From NCBI GenBank assembly GCA_014381825.1, contig JACNKX010000064.1, positions 1 to 60,456 of the forward strand: 60,456 bases of DNA, in the 5' to 3' direction. Origin of the DNA: Planctomycetota bacterium. Lineage in GTDB: Bacteria; Planctomycetota; Planctomycetia; Pirellulales; Pirellulaceae. The translations under genes were made by a program, and so were the position numbers. The number at the start of each line of letters is the position of its first letter. Position 1 is the first letter of the stretch. Under the pieces are notes generated by a model, which worked only from the letters and a program-made list of their open reading frames with translations, made no database searches and was not told the DNA's origin. Of this stretch, positions 18,995-27,530 are shown piece after piece.

Positions 18995-19888
18995 CTACTG
19001 CAAGTGAATTACCATCGTCGCGGTGGAACCAGGATTCAGTAGCCACTGATCTTTTTCTTTGCGGTTCTCGACTTCCGCACGCACTCGATAGCGATTTCCA
19101 GCCTGAACAACCGGGTTCACATACACGACCTTCCCCTTGAACTGTTCTTTGCGGCCTCGTGCCAAGTTGATCTCGATAGTCACTGGCCGATTGGCGATGT
19201 CGACGACGTTGTAATCGGCACCGCTTATAAAGCCGTCGACGAACAGTCGATCCAACTGCACGACACGCAAAACCGGTTCGCCGCTGGCCACCCATTCGTT
19301 GCTTTGGCGATAGACTTGCAGAACCTGACCGTCGAACGGAGCAATAATTCGGCGACGCTCGATGCTGTCGACAGCGGCCTGGACGGCGGCGTTTTGCACA
19401 TCGGCTGTCATCTGGGCGACTTTCAAGTCGAGTCGGCTGCGATCGATTTGTAATTCGGCGCGAGTGCGATCGAGTTGCTTACGACGGATCTCGTTTGCTG
19501 GAACCGTGCCGGGCGAGCGGCGATTGATTTCGACGTCCTGGTTCAATTCGGCTTCAGCCAGCTCGAAGGATTTGATCGAGTATCGAACTTCGATATCGTC
19601 ATCAGCACGAGTTTGGGCCGCGTTGCGTTCCAATTCTGCGGCGACTTTCGAGAGCAGTGCCTGCCGATCATTGATCTGTGCGATGAGCGAATCTTTCTCG
19701 ACGTGATCGCCTTCCTTTGCGTTGACCGTCAGCAAGCGACCGGCCTCTTCGGCGGGAACGTCGACGTCATGTATCAGGAGTACTTGGCAGTGGGAGAGTT
19801 GCGCCCGGTTGGAGTCGTAGGGGTCGTCAGCCGCTACGAGCGGAGCTGACACCGCGAGTGCTGCGAGTAGGCGAGTGATGATCTTCAT
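18995..19888 (-). CDS. HlyD-family periplasmic adaptor protein
   Basis: A 297-aa membrane fusion protein. The ATG at 19888 starts a signal peptide (MKIITRLLAALAVSAPLVAA). The first lipoyl half (AGRLLTVNAKEGDHVEKDSLIAQI) is followed by a long helical hairpin (about 75-175, rich in EL, RT, AAVQ), the second lipoyl half (IIAPFDGQVLQVYRQSNEWVASGEPVLRVV) and a beta-barrel domain ending in MVIHLQ. It lies 14 bp after the GAF-HlyD gene and 24 bp before the M50-HlyD gene, so the three are one operon. It would bridge an inner-membrane component to the outer envelope. Confidence 0.88.
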   Translation of the reverse strand: MKIITRLLAALAVSAPLVAADDPYDSNRAQLSHCQVLLIHDVDVPAEEAGRLLTVNAKEGDHVEKDSLIAQINDRQALLSKVAAELERNAAQTRADDDIEVRYSIKSFELAEAELNQDVEINRRSPGTVPANEIRRKQLDRTRAELQIDRSRLDLKVAQMTADVQNAAVQAAVDSIERRRIIAPFDGQVLQVYRQSNEWVASGEPVLRVVQLDRLFVDGFISGADYNVVDIANRPVTIEINLARGRKEQFKGKVVYVNPVVQAGNRYRVRAEVENRKEKDQWLLNPGSTATMVIHLQ

Positions 19889-19902
19889 GGAGTATTTCTC
19901 GT

Positions 19903-22014
19903 TTACAACCAAAATAGAACCTTGGTTTGAATGGTTTCAATCAGTTCATGGAAAACAACGAATCCGATCGAGCGTCTTCCACATTGCACACGCGCCGTTA
20001 CCGTTGTTTCGCTTCGCAGCTCGGGCAACGCGGCTCTATCAACTGCAACTCGCAGCAGCACTGTGTTTCCGTCTTCGCCCCGGACTTCCGCGACGCGGTG
20101 GATTTCAGTGACTTGTCCCTCGAACTCGCTACCAGGGTGCGAAGCCAACGTGAATGTCACCGTCGGCAGTTTCTCACCGTCCTCGATCTGTCGTTCCAAA
20201 TGCCCCATCCGACGCTCGGGCATATTCAACTCTAGCTCCCAATCGTCGTTCGGGTCGACGATCGTCATCAGGATTTGGCCTCGTTGGACCGGACGACGGA
20301 GCAAGACATCACCCACGCTCCACGTGACGACTTGCCCATCCATTGCGCTGCGCAGGACAAGCCGCTCCTGCTGTTCCCGGAGTAGCGCTAGTTCGCGCTC
20401 GATGCTCTCGGCTGATTGGTCCAGCTCGAGCAGTTGCCCCGCCATCTCGTTCTGTTGCCCGCCAGTCAGGTGTTGGTCGTATTGGGCACGCGTGAGGCTA
20501 CGAATCCGTTCCCCTGTAGTTCGTTTACGACCGATGAGATTGGCGATCTCGACTTCGAGTTTGTTGTTGCTCATTCGAGCAAGCACGTCGCCGGTGCGGA
20601 CCATTTGTTCGTGCTCGACCGGCACGTCGATGACCACACCATCCAGATGAGCGAATACTTCGCGGCGGACGGCAGGTTGGAGTTTTCCATTTGAGGCCAG
20701 ATCGAAATCTGTCGGGACGATCGCCAATCCAAGTACGAATACTAGGATCACCGTGGCGATCGCGATCGTCTTTGGCAGCGTACGAGCTTGAACAATCCAC
20801 TTGGCTTTGCCGATCGCTCGCCAAACAGGCATCAAGAACAGACTCTCGTGTTCGATTGCATTGGTCAGGGCGCAGGCGCTGTGCGTCGCAACGATCTCGA
20901 CTCGCTCGGACATGCCATCGTCGATTCGGCTGCTGGCCAACTCTTCGACGATCAGCGCCCCGATCGCTTGCTGTTTTCGTTCGTTCCGGTCGTTCTCGTC
21001 TTCTGGTTCGGGTGGATACAGCGGCACAACAGCGATCATTTTGGCGTGCGATTGATCGACATAAGCGTGCAGCGGTTCTTCGACCTGAGGCGGCAAGTCC
21101 CGGTTGCTTCCTGTGTACCACAACGGTCGATTCGCAGCCGCGACGACCGAGGCAAGTCGACTGAGTTGCTGAACCTCGGCCGCTCGTCGATCGATCGTGT
21201 CGAGGCCGCTGACTGCTTCGACCGTCAAACGATTGCCTTTGCGAAGCGCGATACTGACTCGATCACATTGAATCAGCCGGCGGCTTTCGTTGACGATCGT
21301 GTAGGCAGTTGCCTTCGAGTCTAAGCCCTGGTGTGCCGAACGAATGAAACCTTCGAGTTCCTCCCACAGCGATTGGCGATCGCCGAGGTGGCGAAGACGC
21401 CGATTCTTCAGGAAGTCGCTAGCGTGTTCGCACATCTGGACGAGGAAGCGGAGATAACCTCGTTGTGTGGTCGGTCCGCCGCCGGCGCGTTGAAAGATCT
21501 CGACGACGCCGATTGTTTCCTGGTCAATGCGCAAGCACGCCAGCACTAACAGAAAGTCCGTCGGATTGCCGGCTTCTTCGCCATCCGCCGATCCGGACTG
21601 TGGCGGCACGAGTGTCGGTTGTCCGCTAGCGATGACGTTTTGAAGTAGTCGCCCATGCCGAAGTTGACTTGCTTCGTCATCGACTAGCTCGGACTTCGGC
21701 AGATTGACCTGATAGTCCAACTGCAAACTGCCATCGTCTCGCATGCTCCATACTGCGCCGCCATGGGACGCTAACGCCGAGACGACGCGACGCAGGAACT
21801 CTTCGTAGAATTCAGCTAGCCCGATGTCGGCTTGGCAGAGCCGTGTGATCTCCGTCACGAGCGTACGGATCTCGTTCTTGGTCTGTTGAATCAAGACAGG
21901 ATCGATGGTCCCCATATCCACGCCGTTGGTGGCCGGATCTGGAGTAGGAACCGATCCCACGAGCGGAACGCTACCGGGGCTAAATTGCGAGTCGAGCGGT
22001 CCCGCAGTACTCAT
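19903..22014 (-). CDS. GAF-domain HlyD-family protein
   Basis: A 703-aa protein. Two GAF-like sensory domains occupy the cytoplasmic N-terminus (about 30-200 and 215-405; the second has SRRLIQCDRVSIALR and a conserved IGALIVEE strand). One transmembrane helix follows (IAIATVILVFVLGLAIVP, about 430-447). The periplasmic part is an HlyD adaptor: lipoyl halves HLDGVVIDVPVEHEQMVRTGDVLARM and LRSAMDGQVVTWSVGD flanking a coiled-coil hairpin, then a beta barrel. A cytoplasmic sensor is thus joined directly to an export adaptor. It is first in the operon with HlyD and PqqD-M50-HlyD. Confidence 0.87.
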   Translation of the reverse strand: MSTAGPLDSQFSPGSVPLVGSVPTPDPATNGVDMGTIDPVLIQQTKNEIRTLVTEITRLCQADIGLAEFYEEFLRRVVSALASHGGAVWSMRDDGSLQLDYQVNLPKSELVDDEASQLRHGRLLQNVIASGQPTLVPPQSGSADGEEAGNPTDFLLVLACLRIDQETIGVVEIFQRAGGGPTTQRGYLRFLVQMCEHASDFLKNRRLRHLGDRQSLWEELEGFIRSAHQGLDSKATAYTIVNESRRLIQCDRVSIALRKGNRLTVEAVSGLDTIDRRAAEVQQLSRLASVVAAANRPLWYTGSNRDLPPQVEEPLHAYVDQSHAKMIAVVPLYPPEPEDENDRNERKQQAIGALIVEELASSRIDDGMSERVEIVATHSACALTNAIEHESLFLMPVWRAIGKAKWIVQARTLPKTIAIATVILVFVLGLAIVPTDFDLASNGKLQPAVRREVFAHLDGVVIDVPVEHEQMVRTGDVLARMSNNKLEVEIANLIGRKRTTGERIRSLTRAQYDQHLTGGQQNEMAGQLLELDQSAESIERELALLREQQERLVLRSAMDGQVVTWSVGDVLLRRPVQRGQILMTIVDPNDDWELELNMPERRMGHLERQIEDGEKLPTVTFTLASHPGSEFEGQVTEIHRVAEVRGEDGNTVLLRVAVDRAALPELRSETTVTARVQCGRRSIGFVVFHELIETIQTKVLFWL

Positions 22015-22055
22015 TGAGTCGTACCAGATTTGCGTGATTCAAGGATAAGAGACGG

Positions 22056-22077
22056 GCTGCGCGCACGAACGCGCAGC
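22056..22077. repeat. 8-bp perfect hairpin between operons
   Basis: GCTGCGCG (22056-22063) pairs with CGCGCAGC (22070-22077) around CACGAA. It lies after the permease stop and 42 bp before the start of the GAF-HlyD gene. It lacks a T-run, so it is either a weak terminator for the permease transcript or a regulatory site for the export operon. Confidence 0.4.
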
Positions 22078-22142
22078 AGAATTAATGTCGACGCGAGACG
22101 GTTCGTCGTGCCGCTAAAACCGATAGAGCCGATAGAGATTGC

Positions 22143-23537
22143 CTAGTTTGCCGAACTTCGAGCTTCGAGAAAGCTGATAGCAGCGCCAGTAAGGAGTACG
22201 CAGCCGGTTGCGATCGTTTCGGGCGACCAGTCTAGTTGCTGCGATTGAAGATACTGCGCGTAGGTGAAGGCCGCGTGTAACATGAAGAGGCAAGAGAGAA
22301 AAAAGATGATCGGTGTCACGGGGAACAGAACGACTTTATGCGGTCGAGGTAAAGTTGGTTCGCGGTATCGCAAGACGAACACGGACAGCGAAACGAGGAT
22401 CGCGAATGTCCAAAATACGGGCGAGGTGAATGCTAACAAACGGTCGAAGCCTTCCTCGCCCCCGGCCAGCGTTCCAAACACGACCACCCAGAGAAACGCG
22501 GTCGCTCCCTGTACCGTTAACGCGCGAGCCGGTGAGTCCCACTTACCGCTCCACTTGCCGAGCCAGCCGAAAAGTCGATGTTGAGTGCCGACCGCATAGT
22601 AGATACGCGACCCGGCAAAGAGAGTGCCGTTGATCGCACCCAGACAGGACAGGCAAATCAACAGGCTGATGGCGCGACGTCCCGCGTCGCCAAACTTTGT
22701 TCCCATAAAGTCGGCAACAACCGTCGGACTGCGCAGACCTTCAAGTCCAACCGCCCGGACAAGAGCCAAGTTGAACAGCAAATAGATTACGGCGATCAAG
22801 CCAACACCGAACACGAGCGAGCGCAGCAAGTTCCGTTCGGGGTGTTTCACCTCGGCGGCAACGAAGCATAGATCGTTCCAACCACCATAAGTAAACAGCA
22901 CGAAGATCAGCGCCAGCCTTAGGTTTGATGTGGGAGCTTCTGCGGCAACTGCCGCCGGAGTCGCTGCAACGTGCCCCGGCGCAAACATCGCTACCACGAA
23001 GATCAACAGCAGGCCGACCACTTTAATAACCGTCAACAGATTCTGAGTTGTCTTCCCAGTCCGAACACCTAATACGTTCACAACCGTAATGATGACGATT
23101 GTTGACGCAGCATAGAGAACAAAATCACTTCCCTTGTCACCGGTGCTCAACGGTGTGCCTTGGACGAGTTCATGAGCGAAGCGAGCAAAGACAAAGCTCA
23201 TCATCCCGACGCTTCCTGGTCGCACAATCCAAAACTCAGCCCAGGCGAACAGGAAGCCGACTTGTGGTCCGTAGGATCGACTAAGATAGACGTAGTCGCC
23301 GCCTTCTTCAGGTGTGGCCGTCGCGAGTTCGACGTAGCACAGAGCGGCGGCAAGTGAGATCACGCCGCCCAAAATCCAGACGGACATTAATTCCGGGAGT
23401 GAGGTGACGTTCGCTGCGATCTTCGGTGTGATCTCGTAAATCCCAGCGCCGATCACGATTCCCGCAATGATGCAGATCGAGTCAAATAGTGTAAGCTGAC
23501 GGCTGGGTGCTGGTTGTTGGGGGGCGTTGGCAGACAT
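22143..23537 (-). CDS. amino acid permease (APC superfamily)
   Basis: A 464-aa inner-membrane transporter of the APC superfamily with about 12 transmembrane helices. The family opening is clear: SICIIAGIVIGAGIYEITP (helix 1 with the GxG substrate-binding loop) and later FVLFTYGGWNDLCFVAAEVKHPERNL, a hallmark of amino-acid/polyamine antiporters. The ATG at 23537 (MSANAPQQ) is chosen; the open frame extends to 23795 but runs into the divergent PLP enzyme gene. The two divergent starts are only 26 bp apart. The neighbour suggests transport of a sulfur amino acid or related substrate, which is inference. Confidence 0.88.
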   Translation of the reverse strand: MSANAPQQPAPSRQLTLFDSICIIAGIVIGAGIYEITPKIAANVTSLPELMSVWILGGVISLAAALCYVELATATPEEGGDYVYLSRSYGPQVGFLFAWAEFWIVRPGSVGMMSFVFARFAHELVQGTPLSTGDKGSDFVLYAASTIVIITVVNVLGVRTGKTTQNLLTVIKVVGLLLIFVVAMFAPGHVAATPAAVAAEAPTSNLRLALIFVLFTYGGWNDLCFVAAEVKHPERNLLRSLVFGVGLIAVIYLLFNLALVRAVGLEGLRSPTVVADFMGTKFGDAGRRAISLLICLSCLGAINGTLFAGSRIYYAVGTQHRLFGWLGKWSGKWDSPARALTVQGATAFLWVVVFGTLAGGEEGFDRLLAFTSPVFWTFAILVSLSVFVLRYREPTLPRPHKVVLFPVTPIIFFLSCLFMLHAAFTYAQYLQSQQLDWSPETIATGCVLLTGAAISFLEARSSAN

Positions 23538-23563
23538 ATTGGATTGAGCTAGTTTGCGAGCAA

Positions 23564-24757
23564 ATGAACAACGAAATCCCCAAGCCGCCGCGTCCCGACG
23601 ACATCTGCCCACGACCGGACAAGCCGGTAGTACAGACAACGCAGCCGATGGCACCGGCAATCTATCCGACTTCGGTATGGATGTGCAACGACACGAATCA
23701 GGCCGACGACCTCTTGGCGAGGAAGTTGGACGGATATATCTATCAACGTGATGGTCATCCCAACGCCGACGCATTCGCTGAAAAGGTAGCAGCACTCCAC
23801 GTGGCCGATTGTGTCGCGGTGACTTCGTCCGGCATGGCCGCTCTATCCTTGGCGGCTTTGTCGCAACTGGTGCCGGGAGATCACGTCGTCGTTGGCAAGC
23901 AATTGTACGGTCGCAGCTTGTTGCTACTCACGCAAGAGCTGAACCGCCTCGGAATCACTAGCACGTTGGTTGATACCTGCGACCTGGACGCGACCCGTGC
24001 TGCCACGACGTCCGCAACAAAGCTGGTCGTCGTCGAAACGATTGGCAATCCGTGCCTGAACGTCGCGGACATCGCTGCGTTGGCGGAAATCGCTCATGGT
24101 CAGGACGCGAAGCTGCTGGTCGACAACACGTTTGCAACGCCCGTTCTTTGCCGCCCGCTCGAATTGGGTGCTGACTTCGTTCTTGAAAGTGTCAGTAAGA
24201 TGATGAACGGCCACAGCGATGTGATGCTTGGCGTGTTGTGTGGCCGCGAGCAAGATTGGGACCGCGTGCCGATGGCTCTTGCGGCGTGGGGGTTGGCCAG
24301 CAGCCCGTTCGATGCGTGGCTGGCTGTTCGCGGATTGGCCACAATGCATTTGAGAGTCGAGCGGGCTTGCGAAACTGCACAGCGAGTGGCAGACGCCCTG
24401 TGCGGCGAAGGTTCCGTCGAGCATGTTGATTATCCCGGCTTGCCCAACCATTTTCAGCACGATCTCGCCACCAAGCAGTTCGGCGGGAGCTATGGAGCGA
24501 TTGTCACGTTTCGCCTGGCGGGCGGGCGATCAGCCGCGGACGCTTTCATCGCGGCTGCGAAGAGAATTCCCTTCTGTCCGTCGCTAGGCGAGGCAACCAC
24601 GACCCTCAGCCATCCTGAATCGACGAGCCATCGGGGACTTTCGTCGGCGGAACGGGAAGTGTTGGGGATCTCCGGAGGTACGATCCGCCTATCTATCGGA
24701 CTCGAATCGACCGACTTTGTCATTACAGCGATTCAAGAAGCTTTGACCGCCGCCTAG
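23564..24757 (+). CDS. Cys/Met metabolism PLP-dependent enzyme
   Basis: A 397-aa trans-sulfuration family enzyme (cystathionine gamma-synthase/beta- or gamma-lyase, or methionine gamma-lyase type). The PLP lysine lies in SVSKMMNGHSDVMLG (about residue 210) and the cofactor-binding Asp in LLVDNTFATPV. The substrate-region motif SLGEATTTLSHP matches the family SLGG.ESL..HP segment, with E-A replacing the commoner G-x-E-S pattern. The start at 23564 gives the usual length; the open frame begins further upstream inside the divergent permease gene. The exact reaction cannot be assigned. Confidence 0.88.
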   Translation: MNNEIPKPPRPDDICPRPDKPVVQTTQPMAPAIYPTSVWMCNDTNQADDLLARKLDGYIYQRDGHPNADAFAEKVAALHVADCVAVTSSGMAALSLAALSQLVPGDHVVVGKQLYGRSLLLLTQELNRLGITSTLVDTCDLDATRAATTSATKLVVVETIGNPCLNVADIAALAEIAHGQDAKLLVDNTFATPVLCRPLELGADFVLESVSKMMNGHSDVMLGVLCGREQDWDRVPMALAAWGLASSPFDAWLAVRGLATMHLRVERACETAQRVADALCGEGSVEHVDYPGLPNHFQHDLATKQFGGSYGAIVTFRLAGGRSAADAFIAAAKRIPFCPSLGEATTTLSHPESTSHRGLSSAEREVLGISGGTIRLSIGLESTDFVITAIQEALTAA

Positions 24758-24795
24758 CAGTCAGTCCCCAGGTCGGAGACCTTCATAGAAGTGTC

Positions 24796-24921
24796 CTAGA
24801 AAAGCCTCGTCACAGCGCGCACAAAAAGCGGAAAAAGACTAGATGCGACAACCACAACAAAGAGGATGATTAGCAGCGTATTTGATTTCTTCGCTGGTTT
24901 TTCTGTGGCAGTGAATTTCAT
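24796..24921 (-). CDS. 41-aa single-TM protein
   Basis: A short reading frame from ATG 24921 to TAG 24796. Its N-terminus is Lys-rich (TEKPAKKSN) and is followed by one transmembrane helix (TLLIILFVVVVASSLFPLFV) and a basic end (RAVTRLF), a normal tail-anchored or single-span layout. The ribosome site is weak (GGGAAACC upstream). It follows another small membrane protein gene in the same direction. No family recognised. Confidence 0.55.
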   Translation of the reverse strand: MKFTATEKPAKKSNTLLIILFVVVVASSLFPLFVRAVTRLF

Positions 24922-25027
24922 GGTTGGTTTCCCGTGCGGTGGGTACGCTCACTGTCCCTCTGTGCATTGTAGCAAGCAACCGAACCCGCTACCCGATTGG
25001 GGCGGTGCCAACGCGACCGCACTTCCT

Positions 25028-25210
25028 TCATCCAGCAATCCAACCGTAGATCGTCAAAGTCAACCAAAGAAGAAGCGGAACGCCAAGTAACAACGTGACG
25101 AGCGAGATGGGCAACGACACAGGCAGCCGGCGAAGCGCGTGTTGATACCATCGGGTCCTCGGGACATCGAACGCGATCGAATGTCGTTCTCGGTGAGATT
25201 CGGACTTCAT
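25028..25210 (-). CDS. 60-aa single-TM protein
   Basis: The ATG at 25210 has AAGGAG seven bases upstream, which makes this start convincing. The N-terminal 35 residues are hydrophilic and basic (MKSESHRERHS...). The C-terminal part is one long hydrophobic helix (PISLVTLLLGVPLLLWLTLTIYGWIAG). It probably is an inner-membrane small protein. It lies in a row of small minus-strand genes of unknown function. Confidence 0.65.
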   Translation of the reverse strand: MKSESHRERHSIAFDVPRTRWYQHALRRLPVSLPISLVTLLLGVPLLLWLTLTIYGWIAG

Positions 25211-25347
25211 CTCAACTCCTTCAGCTTCGCTGTTTCGTTCGCCCAACGGGAGGCACGACCGTCATCGCCCGTGCCAAGGAGTAAATGGTGAACTGCGATC
25301 AATTGTACTACGGCGGCACCCGTTGCACTACGTCAAAGGTGACTCAG

Positions 25348-25746
25348 TTATGTGCCACCCGCACTGGATTCGTGGAACAATCGCTCGCTCAACTCTGCAG
25401 CGAACGAGTCGTGAAACTGAGTCAAACTCTCGATTGCGAGATGGAGTTGGGGAATCGTCTCACGGGTCACAGCCGCGTACGCAGTGCCATCGACAGGCGT
25501 GTTGCGCCAAATGCCGACAGGAACACCAGCAGCGATGTATCGTTGGGCGTCGATGTCAGAGGGAACACCGTGTTCGTTCACCATTGAGGTGGGGAACGCG
25601 AAAAACGTCCAATGGCAGGCACCGTTGGCGTAGAGCGAGTCGAGGTCGATTAACGCATTAAGGTCGATTGGCCCAGAGTACACCATCGGATCACCAAAGA
25701 GCTGCGGCACAAAACGGTTGGCTGGGCGGTCGAATTCGCTATCCAC
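25348..25746 (-). CDS. protein of unknown function
   Basis: A 132-aa protein counted from the GTG at 25746 (reading MDSEFDRPANRF); no Shine-Dalgarno sequence is seen, and the open frame extends to 25869 but overlaps the upstream gene there. Composition is that of a soluble folded protein (GDPMVYSGPIDLNALIDLDS, CHWTFFAFPTSM, TIPQLHLAIESLTQFHDSF). The upstream gene ends 20 bp before, so the two may be translated together. No family recognised. Confidence 0.55.
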   Translation of the reverse strand: MDSEFDRPANRFVPQLFGDPMVYSGPIDLNALIDLDSLYANGACHWTFFAFPTSMVNEHGVPSDIDAQRYIAAGVPVGIWRNTPVDGTAYAAVTRETIPQLHLAIESLTQFHDSFAAELSERLFHESSAGGT

Positions 25747-25766
25747 ATCGATCAGCCAAGTGAATG

Positions 25767-26213
25767 TTAGCCCATGACTACTGAACCACCGCGAAACTTG
25801 AGTGTGACTCCGTTGTCGTCTGATTTGACCGCGTAATGAACCAGTCGTCCATCGCCCGGTCCGTCCCATTCATTAACCAGAACCTTGCCGTCATCGGCAT
25901 GAACAGCAAATGCGACCAGTTGTTTATGCCAAATTGTTCCGTGAACTGGGCCAGTATCAACGTCATCGGCTTCGATAGAGCGTATTCCATGAGTGTCGAT
26001 GCACCAGGCCGCGAGCGGGTCGCCGTCGCAAATCACTCGCGAATCGTCGACGGTACAGTATTCTACGACAAAGATTGCGCTTACCCTTGCTGACCCGAAA
26101 AGGGGGCGAAACAGCTTCCCTAGCAATCCGGTCGGATGGATTCGATTCCATCGTTTCGTCGTGCGCGCCAACACGGCTTCAGCCGCCACTTCGCGGATTT
26201 TTTCGTTTGACAT
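25767..26213 (-). CDS. beta-rich protein of unknown function
   Basis: A 148-aa protein from the ATG at 26213 (MSNEKIREVAAEAVL). A short helical start is followed by many short beta strands (SAIFVVEYCTVDDS, LVAFAVHADDGKVLVNEWDG, VHYAVKSDDNGVTLKF). No signal peptide or membrane segment is present. It sits upstream of the gene starting at 25746 and downstream of the one ending at 26362, all on the minus strand. No family recognised. Confidence 0.6.
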   Translation of the reverse strand: MSNEKIREVAAEAVLARTTKRWNRIHPTGLLGKLFRPLFGSARVSAIFVVEYCTVDDSRVICDGDPLAAWCIDTHGIRSIEADDVDTGPVHGTIWHKQLVAFAVHADDGKVLVNEWDGPGDGRLVHYAVKSDDNGVTLKFRGGSVVMG

Positions 26214-26361
26214 TGCACTCGTCTTGACGGGCAACGGGTTGGTTTTTACGTCACCGCCGTGAACGAAGCGGTTTACTCTGAATCACGAGAGATTGTACCA
26301 ATGCCAACGCCCGTTGCCAAAGAGCGAAGGTGATCGCGAAGCGACTAGCGTAAAAACCATG

Positions 26362-26769
26362 TTAGCCGCCCTCCGCGATGGGAAGCTTAGCGTGCCAATC
26401 AGCGAACCACTCATTGGGAAGTGTGATTACGGTGAAGTCAAGACCCTGAAGCTCGGCGAGTTTGTATGTGTTGTGAAGAAACAAATCCCATTGCACGAAG
26501 ACATCCTCCGCTACGTCAACGTCAGGCGTGCGGTCTCGATTCGCAAGGTCATCGTCAAAGTGCCAGAAGTAGAGTTCGCACCATCGGACGATTTGCTGAT
26601 GAGTGTAAGTGGAGTCAGCGGGATCGCCGCCAATCGTGAGGAGGCGGGACAGATTGTTGGCCGCGAAAGGCAGTTCAATCGGCGGTGCGGGTGTTTCCGT
26701 CCAAGAGCCGACGTATTTGTTCCGACCGCGTTTTCGCTTTGGGTCAGGGTCGAACTCGTAGTGCGTCAT
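26362..26769 (-). CDS. protein of unknown function
   Basis: A 135-aa soluble protein from the ATG at 26769. It is rich in aromatic and acidic residues (RWCELYFWHFDDDLANRD, VFVQWDLFLHNTYKLAEL), unlike a random frame. The first 15 residues contain DPDPKRKRGR, which resembles the translation of a short repeat seen in other planctomycete genomes, so the true start may be later, although no good alternative Met exists. It heads a row of small minus-strand genes. No family recognised. Confidence 0.55.
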   Translation of the reverse strand: MTHYEFDPDPKRKRGRNKYVGSWTETPAPPIELPFAANNLSRLLTIGGDPADSTYTHQQIVRWCELYFWHFDDDLANRDRTPDVDVAEDVFVQWDLFLHNTYKLAELQGLDFTVITLPNEWFADWHAKLPIAEGG

Positions 26770-27007
26770 GATCGACTGCGGGCGGCTAACATTGTTCCCA
26801 CCGACTACTTGTCGCAGTTTACGGTTAAGCTAGGCAAGCTCTCCGCGACTTCGGTCGATGCGCTTGATTGTAGCAACAATTCCGCGTGAGTTCGAAATTC
26901 ACCGTCCAACGCGTTATCTCGCTTCGACGCCTCGTATTTCCGAACCCATGATCGTACGCCTTGGATTTCCCTGCGGCTTCGAATGGGTGAATCGGTACAG
27001 TGTCGGC

Positions 27008-27172
27008 ATGCCTAGCGAGCGAGATATCGCAAAACGGTTGTTCCAATTGCGACTCAGCGCGCTCTGCCTCGCGGTAGCCGTCATCTGCACTTGCGCGGGT
27101 TGGTGGTCTGAACGTCGGCGGCTGCATCAACAATTGGATCAACAGAAGTTTCTGTTCGCGCAAGAACTGTAG
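27008..27172 (+). CDS. 54-aa single-TM protein
   Basis: From ATG 27008: a charged N-terminus (MPSERDIAKRLFQLR), one transmembrane helix (LSALCLAVAVICTCAGWW), and a charged helix (SERRRLHQQLDQQKFLFAQ). The frame is open further upstream, but that part has poor protein character. No clear Shine-Dalgarno site. Function unknown. Confidence 0.45.
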   Translation: MPSERDIAKRLFQLRLSALCLAVAVICTCAGWWSERRRLHQQLDQQKFLFAQEL

Positions 27173-27530
27173 CATCAGAAAATCCTCTTTGTCGTACGTC
27201 ACGGGACTGTCGCGGAAAGGCGCGAATGTGTCCTGGAAATGGACCGGGATCCTCACCCTGGGCTGTTGAAATTTGCGGTTGATGCGTGGTCTTTACCATT
27301 GAACTTCGTGACATTTTTGTTCCCTACCGTTCGGTGTTCATCCCGTTAGGGATAAAAGTGGGGCAAACGCCATCGTGCTGCAATACCAACGTTTTAACAG
27401 CCCGGCCTTACCCTAATTTGAAAAACCGAAAAGAACTGACGCTCAGCTTGCCTCTATTGACCTAAGCGGAGTCGGGCACCTAGTATACGGAATCGGTTTT
27501 TTGGTATTTCCGTCCCGTTTGGAGGTGTGC
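27173..27530. other. 358-bp gap upstream of infA
   Basis: It holds the candidate infA promoter near its right end. The rest shows no gene; a small palindrome ATCCC-GTTA-GGGAT occurs near 27341-27354. Confidence 0.5.
27457..27486 (+). promoter_or_regulatory. candidate sigma70-type promoter of infA
   Basis: TTGACC at 27457-27462 and TAGTAT at 27481-27486 are spaced by 18 bases, giving a start near 27493 and a leader of about 37 nt before the ATG. The -35 matches 5 of 6 consensus bases and the -10 matches 4 of 6. Confidence 0.4.

Noticed and set aside
25348-26213. Frameshift joining the 148-aa and 132-aa unknown proteins into one gene
   Set aside because: The upstream protein ends in a normal beta-strand-like tail and the downstream frame gives no continuous domain; two adjacent genes is the simpler reading.
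26825-27256. 143-aa minus-strand frame opposite the small TM gene at 27008
   Set aside because: Low-complexity Arg/Pro-rich composition and overlap with the better-supported plus-strand frame.
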